64,000 bases of DNA from the NCBI GenBank assembly GCA_021818425.1, contig JAKAEC010000002.1, forward strand, positions 33,795 through 97,794. The letters run 5' to 3'. A program made the position numbers and the translations under genes. This stretch comes from Pseudomonadota bacterium. Its GTDB lineage: Bacteria > Pseudomonadota > Alphaproteobacteria > Acetobacterales > Acetobacteraceae. Below, one piece after another: positions 48,161 to 55,922 of this stretch. Under the pieces are notes generated by a model. The model had not been told where the DNA came from and ran no database searches. It saw only the letters and a program-made list of their open reading frames with translations. How positions within the stretch are numbered: the stretch's first letter is position 1; the number at the start of each line of letters is the position of its first letter.

Positions 48161-48234
48161 TGGAGGTCCGGGCGGGAATCGAACCCACATACGCGGATTT
48201 GCAGTCCGCTGCATCACCACTCTGCCACCGGACC
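48161..48234 (-). tRNA. tRNA-Cys (anticodon GCA), CCA encoded
   Basis: Perfect acceptor stem GGTCCGG/CCGGACC, anticodon arm GCGGACTGCAAATCCGC with GCA, T arm GGGTTCGATTCCC, and discriminator U followed by an encoded CCA at 48163-48161. Confidence 0.96.
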
Positions 48235-48390
48235 GGTTGGGTGCGGACCCTATATCCTCGGCTGTGTCGTGGTGGTCAAGCGGTGTTTCATTAAGGCGAA
48301 AAAATACTGCTAAGCGGGCGGGAGTGGCGGAGTTGAGTTTGAGCCCAGGGGGCCGCTATAAGTGCCGCACTTGCGAAATGGAAGGGTTCC

Positions 48391-49047
48391 ATGGCGGATA
48401 CGGATGTTTTAGTAGCGGCACGAGATTATATGGTGGATTCGCAGGTCCGCCCTAACCATGTGCACGACGTACGGATTATCGGGGCAATGCGCGAGTTGCC
48501 GCGCGAGGCTTTTTCGCCTTCGGGCCCGCTTGCCTATGCTGATGCGGATGTTCCGCTTGGTGGTGGCCGGTTCATGCTAAAGCCCATGCTTGTGGCGCAG
48601 CTCGCGCAGCTGGCGCTGGATGCCCACCCTGCCCATGGGCTTATTATCGGCGCGGGAAGTGGCTATTTGGCGGCGCTGCTGAGCCTATCAGGGGTGGACG
48701 TTGTGGCGCTTGAGGAAGAGGAGCGCCTCAAAAGTGCGGCGCTGGCCGCTCAGGCGCCTAAAGTTCAGTCTGTGAGCGGGAAGCTTGCCGCCGGCTGGCC
48801 GGCTGGCAGCCCATATGATGTGATTATTATCGAGGGTGCCGTGATGGAAATCCCGGCGAATCTGGCGGCGCAGCTTACCCCTGGCGGGCGGATCGTAACC
48901 GTTTTGGCCGATGATACGGGCCACGGCGCGTTAGGCCGTGTGGTAGTGGCCGAGCCCGTCGCCGGCGGCTATGCCACGGTAACGGCTTTTGATTGCGTGG
49001 CGCGGCTATTGCCGCAATTTGCCCCCGTCCCGGCCTTCAATTTTTAA
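48391..49047 (+). CDS. PCMT-family (protein-L-isoaspartate O-methyltransferase-like) protein
   Basis: A 218-residue Rossmann methyltransferase related to PCMT, of the variant found upstream of tolC in many alphaproteobacteria. The VDSQVRPNHV and LPREAF blocks match this group. The AdoMet loop reads LIIGAGSGYLAALL (86-92), where true PCMT has G-x-G-x-G-Y. Whether it repairs isoaspartate is uncertain. It overlaps the ribosome site of tolC at its stop (TAAGGATG), so the two are coupled. Confidence 0.85.
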   Translation: MADTDVLVAARDYMVDSQVRPNHVHDVRIIGAMRELPREAFSPSGPLAYADADVPLGGGRFMLKPMLVAQLAQLALDAHPAHGLIIGAGSGYLAALLSLSGVDVVALEEEERLKSAALAAQAPKVQSVSGKLAAGWPAGSPYDVIIIEGAVMEIPANLAAQLTPGGRIVTVLADDTGHGALGRVVVAEPVAGGYATVTAFDCVARLLPQFAPVPAFNF

Positions 49048-49049
49048 GG

Positions 49050-50579
49050 ATGATGCGTCCGCCCGCGCCACGCACTCTTTGGCTTTCCGGCGCTGCGCTG
49101 GCAAGCATAGCTGCGGCCGTACCCGTGCCCGCAGTGGCGGCCCCACCCGCAACCCTCACCCAGGCGCTTGTTGAGGCTTATTACAACAACCCAACCTTGC
49201 AGCAGCAGCGCGCTGCGCTGCGCGAAGCTGACGAGAACGTGCCGATGGCACTTTCCGGCTGGCGTCCAACCGTAACACTGCAGGGCGAACTGGGCCGGGT
49301 GACGGGGGCTGCGAAATACGGTACGACCTCGTTCAATCCAGTCACGCAGCAGTATGTAACAAATTCCAGTAAAGTTCCCGAAAACGGCACTGAGAAGATC
49401 GGCCAGATTACGGTCACGCAGCCGATTTATACTGGCGGCAAGGTAATTAGCCAAACGCGGGAAGCAAAGAACCAAGTATATGCCGCGCGGGCGCAGTTAC
49501 TCTCCCAGGAGCAGACGGTTTTTCTGAATGTAGTGCGGGCCTATGTGGCTGTGGTACAAGATCAGAAGGTTCTTGCCCTGCAGGACAGCAACCAACAGGT
49601 GTTGGAACAACAACTGAAAGACACCCGGACACAATTCAATATCGGTGCGCTTACCATGACGTCAGTGGCGCAAGCCCAGGCTTCGTTGGCGCAGGCTAGG
49701 CAGCAGGTGACGGTGGCGCAGGAGAATTTGGATATTGCGCGCGAAAATTTCCGGCAATTGGTTGGAGGTTACCCGGCGACCACGTTGGCACCGCCGCAGC
49801 CGTTGGTGCTGCCGGTGAGCGGCAAAAAAGAGGTGGGGGCGGCGGCCGTATACAACAATCCCGACGTCGTTGCCGCTGAGTTCACCGACTCCGCCGCCAA
49901 GGACGCGGTCGACGTGGCGTTTTCTGCGCTGATGCCGCAGCTTTCCGTACAGGCTTCGGCCTACGATGAGGCAGGCAGCTCGGGGCAGAATAATTTCACC
50001 CGGGGCGCATCGTTCATCGGGCAGCTCACTGTGCCGCTTTACCAGGGTGGACAGGATTATGCGGCTATTCGTCAAGCTAAAGCGAAGGAGCAAGAAGCCT
50101 TCGCTGCCGTGCTTGCGGCCCAGCGCAAGGCTTATGCAAATGCCACCCAGGCGTGGGAGGGTATGACCTCGTCGCGCTCGGCCGTGTTGGCCATCAATGC
50201 GGCGATCAAGGCCAATGCGATTGCGCTGGACGGCACGGAGCGCGAGGAGTTGGTGGGCACCCGTACCACGCTGGACGTATTGAATGCCCAGCAGGCGTTG
50301 TTGAATTCCCAAATTCAGCAAGTACAGAACATCGCCCAGATGGTCGATTACTCCTATGGTATTGCCTCGGCCATCGGCCGCCTTACCGCAAGGGATTTAA
50401 ATTTGCCGGTGCACGAGTATGATGATCAGGACTACTATAACGCGGTGAAATATGCCGGCTTCGGTACGGGCGGGGCGGCGGACCGGGTAGCAGGCATTGC
50501 ACGCGATGGGACATTGCTGAACGTGCCGCCCGCTCCGCCGATAGTGCCGGTTTCGAATTCCGGGCAGAACACGCCCTAG
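49050..50579 (+). CDS. tolC: TolC-family outer-membrane channel protein
   Basis: A 509-residue outer-membrane factor for type I secretion and efflux. After a signal peptide (hydrophobic LWLSGAALASIAAA, cleavage near AVAAPP) come two repeats of the OEP fold with long coiled-coil helices (VVRAYVAVVQDQKVLALQDSN near 150; YANATQAWEGMTSS near 360) and beta segments such as QITVTQPIYTGG. Two adjacent ATGs (49050, 49053) can serve. The gene could provide the missing outer-membrane part for the RND pump at 39630-43849 (inference). Confidence 0.93.
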   Translation: MMRPPAPRTLWLSGAALASIAAAVPVPAVAAPPATLTQALVEAYYNNPTLQQQRAALREADENVPMALSGWRPTVTLQGELGRVTGAAKYGTTSFNPVTQQYVTNSSKVPENGTEKIGQITVTQPIYTGGKVISQTREAKNQVYAARAQLLSQEQTVFLNVVRAYVAVVQDQKVLALQDSNQQVLEQQLKDTRTQFNIGALTMTSVAQAQASLAQARQQVTVAQENLDIARENFRQLVGGYPATTLAPPQPLVLPVSGKKEVGAAAVYNNPDVVAAEFTDSAAKDAVDVAFSALMPQLSVQASAYDEAGSSGQNNFTRGASFIGQLTVPLYQGGQDYAAIRQAKAKEQEAFAAVLAAQRKAYANATQAWEGMTSSRSAVLAINAAIKANAIALDGTEREELVGTRTTLDVLNAQQALLNSQIQQVQNIAQMVDYSYGIASAIGRLTARDLNLPVHEYDDQDYYNAVKYAGFGTGGAADRVAGIARDGTLLNVPPAPPIVPVSNSGQNTP

Positions 50580-50589
50580 AGGAGGCAGG

Positions 50590-51252
50590 ATGAGCGACGG
50601 CATTTCCAACCGCCCAGGCCCGGCCAGTGCCGCGGAGCCTTCGATGGAGGAAATTCTTGCCTCTATACGCCGCATCCTGTCGGAAGAGGAAGCGGGCGCC
50701 AAGCCGCCGCAAGAGGAGGCTGAGTTGCTGTTGACGGCTAGCATGAGGGTGCAGGCTCAGGAGTTTCCTGCTTCGGGGACGGAGCCACCCGCGTCAGATT
50801 TCATGCCCATCCTCGAGCCGGGCCCAGAGCAGAAAGCCTTTGCGGCGCCCCGGGCTTTAGAGCGGCCAGAGCTGGATTTCATGTCGGCCTACGAGGCAAA
50901 GGTAGTTTTGCCGAAGGAGATCGACATAACCTTGCCTCAGTCGCCGGCTCTGCAGCCCGCGCCCGAATCAGAAAAGGAACATTACGACATGGAAGAGCAA
51001 GTGCAGGCCCCAGACGGGTTGGTCGACGACGAAGCCGTTTCAGAGATTAGTAATTCCATCGGTGCGTTGGTGCGCAGCGTGAGTGCTGAACGCTCCGCCA
51101 GCGTGGGGCGTCCTGGCATTACCATTGAGGACATCGTCCGCGAGGAGGTGAAGCCGGTGCTGAAGGCTTGGCTGGATACGCATCTACCAAGCCTAGTGGA
51201 ACGCATGGTGAGGGCCGAAATAAACCGGGTGATGGACCGCGCACAAGGCTGA
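50590..51252 (+). CDS. popZ: PopZ/DUF2497 polar organising protein
   Basis: A 220-residue protein with the PopZ layout: an N-terminal helix with PSMEEILASIRRILSEEE (about 17-33), a long acidic and proline-rich disordered middle, and a C-terminal helical oligomerisation part (IEDIVREEVKPVLKAWLD, then MVRAEINRVMDRA, about 178-218). PopZ forms the polar matrix that anchors the ParB-origin complex in alphaproteobacteria. The gene order tolC-popZ-valS matches Caulobacter and others (established pattern). It starts 10 bases after tolC with a GGAGG site. Confidence 0.9.
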   Translation: MSDGISNRPGPASAAEPSMEEILASIRRILSEEEAGAKPPQEEAELLLTASMRVQAQEFPASGTEPPASDFMPILEPGPEQKAFAAPRALERPELDFMSAYEAKVVLPKEIDITLPQSPALQPAPESEKEHYDMEEQVQAPDGLVDDEAVSEISNSIGALVRSVSAERSASVGRPGITIEDIVREEVKPVLKAWLDTHLPSLVERMVRAEINRVMDRAQG

Positions 51253-51278
51253 GCCACTACTGATATTTTCATGAATGG

Positions 51279-51308
51279 CGCGCCCGAAGCCGGGCGCGGA
51301 AGGTTTTT
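51279..51308 (+). terminator. terminator hairpin between popZ and valS
   Basis: CGCGCCCG and CGGGCGCG form an 8-bp stem with an AAGC loop (51279-51298), followed by GAAGG and a T6 run. It lies 27 bases after the popZ stop. The T run touches the valS start, so the hairpin could also lower expression of valS from popZ transcripts. Confidence 0.75.
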
Positions 51309-51310
51309 TC

Positions 51311-53956
51311 GTGACGACACTAGATAAGAATTTCGAGCCGGCCTCATTTGAGGCGCGGCTTTATGTTGGTTGGGAAGCTTCGGGCGCGTTCGCCGCACAG
51401 CCCAAGAGCCATGCGGTCCCGTACACCATCATGATTCCGCCTCCAAACGTGACGGGCAGCTTGCATGTAGGCCACGCGCTCACCATGACGCTGCAGGATA
51501 TTCTTGTCCGGTTTCGGCGCATGCAGGGGCGCGATGTACTCTGGCAGCCTGGCACTGACCATGCTGGCATCGCTACCCAGATGGTCGTGGAGCGGCTGCT
51601 GGATAAAGAGGGTGTCTCTCGCAAGCAACTGGGGCGTGAGACCTTCCTCTCCCGCGTTTGGCAATGGAAGGCAGAGTCCGGCGGGGCGATCACCCGGCAA
51701 CTGCGGCGCCTTGGTGCTTCACCGGACTGGGCGCGAGAGCGCTTTACCATGGATAACGGGCTTTCAGTCGCGGTGCGCGAAGTGTTCGTGCGGCTGTTCC
51801 AGGAAGGGCTAATCTACCAGGACAAGCGCCTGGTGAACTGGGACACCCAGCTGCAAACCGCGATATCGGACCTTGAGGTGGAAGGCCGCGAGACTAAGGG
51901 CAGTATGTGGTATATCCGTTACCCTGTTGAGGGCGGTGAGGAGATCATTGTTGCCACCACGCGGCCCGAAACGATGCTAGCTGATACGGCCGTGGCGGTG
52001 CATCCGGAGAATGAGAGATATAAGCATCTTATCGGACTGCACGTGATCCTGCCGTTGACGGGGAGAAAAATCCCGATCATCTCGGATGAGTATGCAAACC
52101 CTGAGAAGGGCACAGGTGCGGTGAAAATTACGCCCGCGCATGACTTTAACGATTTCGAGGTAGGCAAGCGCCACGGGCTTGCCATGCCCTCGATGCTAGA
52201 CCGCCAAGGTCGGATCACCCTGGCCGAGTTGGGCGCAGTGCCCGATTTCGTGCGATGCCTTGAGGGCCAAGACCGTTTTGCGGCGCGCAAGTTGATTGTG
52301 GCGGAGCTAGAGGCGCGCGAGTTGCTGGCGGAGGTGAGGCCGCATTCGCATGTGGTGCCCTATGGCGACCGCTCGGGCACCGTGATCGAGCCTTTTCTTA
52401 CCACGCAATGGTATTGCAACGCCTATGTGCTAGCCCAGCCTGCCATCAAGGCGGTTGAGGAAGGCCGCACGCAGTTTGTGCCTAAGCAGTGGGAGAATAC
52501 ATTCTTCGCCTGGATGCGCGATATCCAGCCGTGGTGCATTTCCCGCCAGCTTTGGTGGGGGCACCGAATTCCGGCTTGGTATGATGAAGATGGCAAGGTG
52601 TATGTGGCGCGGACCGAACAAGAGGCCCAGGCCAGAGCAGGGGCAGGCGTCACGCTAACTCAGGACGAGGACGTGCTCGATACTTGGTTCTCCTCCGCGC
52701 TTTGGCCGTTCTCGACGCTCGGCTGGCCGGAGCAGACCCCGGAATTGACGAAGTACTACCCAACCGACACGCTAGTGACGGGGTTCGATATCATCTTCTT
52801 CTGGGTTGCTAGAATGATGATGATGGGGCTGCATTTTATGGGCGATGTGCCCTTCCGCACGATCTACATCCACGGTTTGGTGCGGGACGAGAAGGGGCAG
52901 AAAATGTCCAAGTCGAAGGGCAATGTCCTGGACCCGTTAACTCTCATCAACAAATTTGGCGCCGACGCGCTGCGCTATTCCGTTGCCTCGGCGGCGGGGC
53001 AAGGGCGCGATGTGAAGCTGGGCGAGAAGATCGTTGAGACCAACCGCGCTTTTATCACCAAGATCTGGAACGCAGCGCGCTTTTTGGAAATGAACGGCGT
53101 GAAGCCGAACATTGCTTTCAAGTCACAGGATGCGAAGCTGCCGCTCTGCCGTTGGATACTTTCCAGAGCGAACGCGGCTATTGACGCCGCCACGGCGGGG
53201 CTCGATGCCTATCGCCCGAATGATTATGCAAGCTCTTGCTACCGCTTCGCCTGGGGCGATGTATGTGATTGGTTCATCGAACTGGCGAAACCCGGTTTTG
53301 CCGGCGAGGACGCGCAGGAGTTACGTGACACGGCGGCCTACGTTCTGGGCGTTCTGCTGCGGTTGATGCACCCACTGATCCCTTATGTGACCGAGGAGCT
53401 GTGGGATCATTTTGGCTATGGTAAGGTTTATTCCTTGATATCCGCCGCCTGGCCTGAACCCGTTGCGGTGAGCGGCGCTGAACAGGCGGAAGCGGAGCTG
53501 AGCTGGCTGGTGGCGCTGATCTCTGAAATCCGCTCCATCCGCTCCGAGATGAATGTACCGCCCTTGCTCAAATCCGCGGTTTATCTGCAAGATGCAACGC
53601 CAGAGACATTGGCCTGGGCGGAGCAAAACTTCGAGGCCATCTCCCGCCTAGCCCGCGCATCCGAAATTGGCCCACTCACTGGCCCGGCGCCAAAGAACGC
53701 CGCCCAGGCCGTAGTGGGCGAAGCGACGATTGTGCTTCCGTTGGAAGGGCTGATCGACCTCGAGGTCGAGAAGAAGCGGTTGGCCACGGCGCTTTCCAAA
53801 GCTAGAGCCGAGTTAGCAAAGGTTCAGGCAAAGTTGGCGAATATGGATTTTACGTCCCGCGCGCCAGAGGCCATTTTAGAAGAACACCGCGAGCGTGAGG
53901 TAAGTTTCGCCAATGAGGCAACTCGTCTTGCCGCCGCCTTGGCTAGGCTGGCATGA
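51311..53956 (+). CDS. valS: valyl-tRNA synthetase
   Basis: Class I enzyme charging tRNA-Val. GTG at 51311 is chosen because GGAAGG lies 7 bases upstream and the longer frame to 51275 would include the hairpin; the predicted product is 881 residues. HIGH is present as GSLHVGHAL (near 50) and KMSKSKGN near 531. The CP1 editing domain (TTRPETMLADTAVAV), an anticodon-binding domain, and a C-terminal coiled coil (about 815-880) complete the protein. Confidence 0.96.
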   Translation: MTTLDKNFEPASFEARLYVGWEASGAFAAQPKSHAVPYTIMIPPPNVTGSLHVGHALTMTLQDILVRFRRMQGRDVLWQPGTDHAGIATQMVVERLLDKEGVSRKQLGRETFLSRVWQWKAESGGAITRQLRRLGASPDWARERFTMDNGLSVAVREVFVRLFQEGLIYQDKRLVNWDTQLQTAISDLEVEGRETKGSMWYIRYPVEGGEEIIVATTRPETMLADTAVAVHPENERYKHLIGLHVILPLTGRKIPIISDEYANPEKGTGAVKITPAHDFNDFEVGKRHGLAMPSMLDRQGRITLAELGAVPDFVRCLEGQDRFAARKLIVAELEARELLAEVRPHSHVVPYGDRSGTVIEPFLTTQWYCNAYVLAQPAIKAVEEGRTQFVPKQWENTFFAWMRDIQPWCISRQLWWGHRIPAWYDEDGKVYVARTEQEAQARAGAGVTLTQDEDVLDTWFSSALWPFSTLGWPEQTPELTKYYPTDTLVTGFDIIFFWVARMMMMGLHFMGDVPFRTIYIHGLVRDEKGQKMSKSKGNVLDPLTLINKFGADALRYSVASAAGQGRDVKLGEKIVETNRAFITKIWNAARFLEMNGVKPNIAFKSQDAKLPLCRWILSRANAAIDAATAGLDAYRPNDYASSCYRFAWGDVCDWFIELAKPGFAGEDAQELRDTAAYVLGVLLRLMHPLIPYVTEELWDHFGYGKVYSLISAAWPEPVAVSGAEQAEAELSWLVALISEIRSIRSEMNVPPLLKSAVYLQDATPETLAWAEQNFEAISRLARASEIGPLTGPAPKNAAQAVVGEATIVLPLEGLIDLEVEKKRLATALSKARAELAKVQAKLANMDFTSRAPEAILEEHREREVSFANEATRLAAALARLA

Positions 53957-54390
53957 TAATCCGACCTATCCGCCCAGAGGACAAGCCTAATTGGCTGTCG
54001 CTTTGGCGGGGGTATCTCAGCTTCTACAAGGAAGCTCTGCCTGATACAGTGACGGAGATTGTCTGGTCGCGTTTTCTCGACCCCACCGAGCCGATGTTTG
54101 CATTGGTGGCCGAAGAAGACAGTGCGTTATTGGGGTTGGTGCATTACATCTTTCATCGTAATACTTGGATGGTAAACGATGTCTGCTACCTAGAAGATTT
54201 ATTCACCGACGAGGCCGCACGTGGCAAGGGCGTGGGCCGCGCCTTGGTCGAGGCAGTATATCAGCGCGCCCGCGCGGCAGAAATTTCTCGCGTTTACTGG
54301 GTGACGCACGAAACCAACACAACTGCTCAGGCGCTTTACAACAAAATCGCTGATAAGCCTGGCTTTATTCAATACCGCAAGCAGGTTTGA
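53953..54390 (+). CDS. GNAT-family N-acetyltransferase
   Basis: A 145-residue single-domain acetyltransferase. IRPIRPEDKPNWLSLW opens the fold; EDLFTDEAARGKGVGRALVEAV is the acetyl-CoA binding motif A (R/Q-x-x-G-x-G/A); VYWVTHETNTTAQALYNK is motif B. The ATG overlaps the valS stop by 4 bases (ATGA), so they are translated together. Substrate not known. Confidence 0.88.
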   Translation: MIIRPIRPEDKPNWLSLWRGYLSFYKEALPDTVTEIVWSRFLDPTEPMFALVAEEDSALLGLVHYIFHRNTWMVNDVCYLEDLFTDEAARGKGVGRALVEAVYQRARAAEISRVYWVTHETNTTAQALYNKIADKPGFIQYRKQV

Positions 54391-54745
54391 CGTTGCGGTA
54401 AATCCTTTAGGCGGAGCAGTCTGGCTCGTCAGAAGCAATACCTCGATACTGTTGCTCCTTAGCCTCGTCGCTACCCTCTAAGTTGGCGGCTACGTTTGGG
54501 CGCACGCCGCGCTGCGTGCTCGTCCGCCCCATTTGGCTCTCTTTTTTCAGGCTGCGCTTGAACATCGCCTCATGCTTAGCACAGAGATAAGGCTGATCTT
54601 GTGACAACAGCCGGCGGTAGATATTGACCGCAACCACCGCGTGTCGCTGGATACAGAAGGGTTTTGCTCTATTCCTTCGCGAGTATCGTCGAGGTCTAGG
54701 AAAGTAGGCCGCGGACAGCGCCTCTTCGTTCGGATACGTCAGTTC
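54391..54745. other. region with no gene well supported
   Basis: It holds a 76-codon frame on the minus strand (54407-54637) starting with GTG, without ribosome site or family resemblance, and the promoter-less left flank of the IS630 relic. No terminator for the valS unit is obvious. Confidence 0.4.
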
Positions 54746-54747
54746 TA

Positions 54748-55005
54748 GAGCGTGATGACATTGATCTGATTCGGATTGGGGATTCCGGCGCGGCGTGAAT
54801 TATGATTCAAGCTGATTGCTGGGTTTGGAGACCAGCCTTGGATGGCGAATCCCTATTCGATGGACCTTCGTGAGCGGGTTGTTGGTGCGGTTTTAACTGG
54901 CGGGATGTCGGCGCATCGGATCGCTCCTGGATGACTTCTCACCACAGGAGTGTAGAAAATACCTCGCCAATGCAGGATATGCGTCAATATAAAGTCATCA
55001 GGCTC
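54748..55005 (+). mobile_element. 258-bp MITE-like deletion derivative of an IS630-family element
   Basis: The ends are near-perfect inverted repeats (GAGCGTGATGAC on the left, complement of GTCATCAGGCTC on the right), each flanked by TA (54746-54747 and 55006-55007), the target duplication of IS630/Tc1 elements. Inside, an ATG at 54842 starts an IS630 transposase N-terminus (NPYSMDLRERVVGAV). At about 54932 this jumps to the extreme C-terminus in another frame (LLDDFSPQECRKYLANAGYA, stop at 54992). About 80 to 90 percent of a normal transposase gene is missing. It cannot move by itself but could be moved by a full copy. Confidence 0.82.
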
Positions 55006-55224
55006 TAGATAACCGGCGATGACTTGGCTGTCCGACACAATATTCGTGCCCCTGATCAAAACCGGAACCTAGTTCTGGTCAGAGGTAACAAACGTCTCTT
55101 TTACAGAGAAATGTCAGGGATGACGCCATATTGCCGGTTTTTATGTGCCGGCATCAGCTGCGTGCACTAGCAATAGGGAGAAAGGCGCATGCTCTCGCTG
55201 GCTCAAGCTTGTGGAGGCGTCGGT

Positions 55225-55911
55225 TCACCGGGCGGTTTGGCCAAAGAGAATCTTTTTTGCGTCTTCGGAAACGGTGGGTGCGCTGTTGATCTCCTGGGCC
55301 CTCGCATAAGCGCGTTGCACAGCAGGGCGGGCGGCCACGCGTTCGAACCAGGCTTTCAGATTTGGGAAATCCTCAAGCCTCTGCTGTTGGCGTTCGTGCG
55401 GTACAATCCAGGGGTAGCTCGCCATGTCGGCGATGGAATACTCGCCCGCGATAAAGTCGTTACCTTCAAGCTGCTTGTTTAGCACGCCATAGAGGCGGTT
55501 GGTTTCCTTCACGTAGCGCTCCGTCGCGTAGGGAATGCGTTCTGGCGCATATTGTACGAAATGGTGGTTTTGCCCAGCCATGGGGCCAAGGCCACCCATC
55601 TGCCAATAAAGCCATTGTAGAACGTTGAAGCGGGCGCGCGGCGGGTGGGGCAGGAACTGGCCGGTTTTGTCGGCTAGATATTCCAAAATCGCGCCGCTTT
55701 CGAAAATGCCGATTGGTTCACCACCATCTTTTGGGGCCATGTCGCGAATGGCGGGGATGCGGTTATTAGGCGCAAATTTCAGGAAATCAGGATTGAACTG
55801 CTCGCCCTTGGCGATGTTGACTGGGAGGATCTTATAGTCCAGCCCAGTTTCCTCGAGGAAAATGGTGATCTTATGCCCGTTCGGCGTTGTCCAGTAATAT
55901 AGCTCGATCAT
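55225..55911 (-). CDS. glutathione S-transferase (YghU/Ure2-like)
   Basis: A 228-residue GST. The N-terminal thioredoxin-fold half has LYYWTTPNGHKITIFLEE and the glutathione-site block FESGAILEYLADKTG. The C-terminal helical half has the conserved SIADMASYPWIVPH. The TPNG start and NNRIPAI stretch are those of the nu-class/Ure2-like GSTs, which often act as disulfide reductases on glutathione. Twelve bases separate it from pepN upstream; probably one transcript. Confidence 0.92.
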   Translation of the reverse strand: MIELYYWTTPNGHKITIFLEETGLDYKILPVNIAKGEQFNPDFLKFAPNNRIPAIRDMAPKDGGEPIGIFESGAILEYLADKTGQFLPHPPRARFNVLQWLYWQMGGLGPMAGQNHHFVQYAPERIPYATERYVKETNRLYGVLNKQLEGNDFIAGEYSIADMASYPWIVPHERQQQRLEDFPNLKAWFERVAARPAVQRAYARAQEINSAPTVSEDAKKILFGQTAR

Positions 55912-55922
55912 TCAAACGCTCC

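Noticed and set aside
49662..50321. A 219-codon minus-strand frame inside tolC
   Set aside because: It is antisense to the well conserved TolC repeats and shows no family features.
54407..54637. A 76-codon minus-strand frame downstream of the GNAT gene
   Set aside because: GTG start without a ribosome site, no family resemblance, and placed next to a transposon relic.
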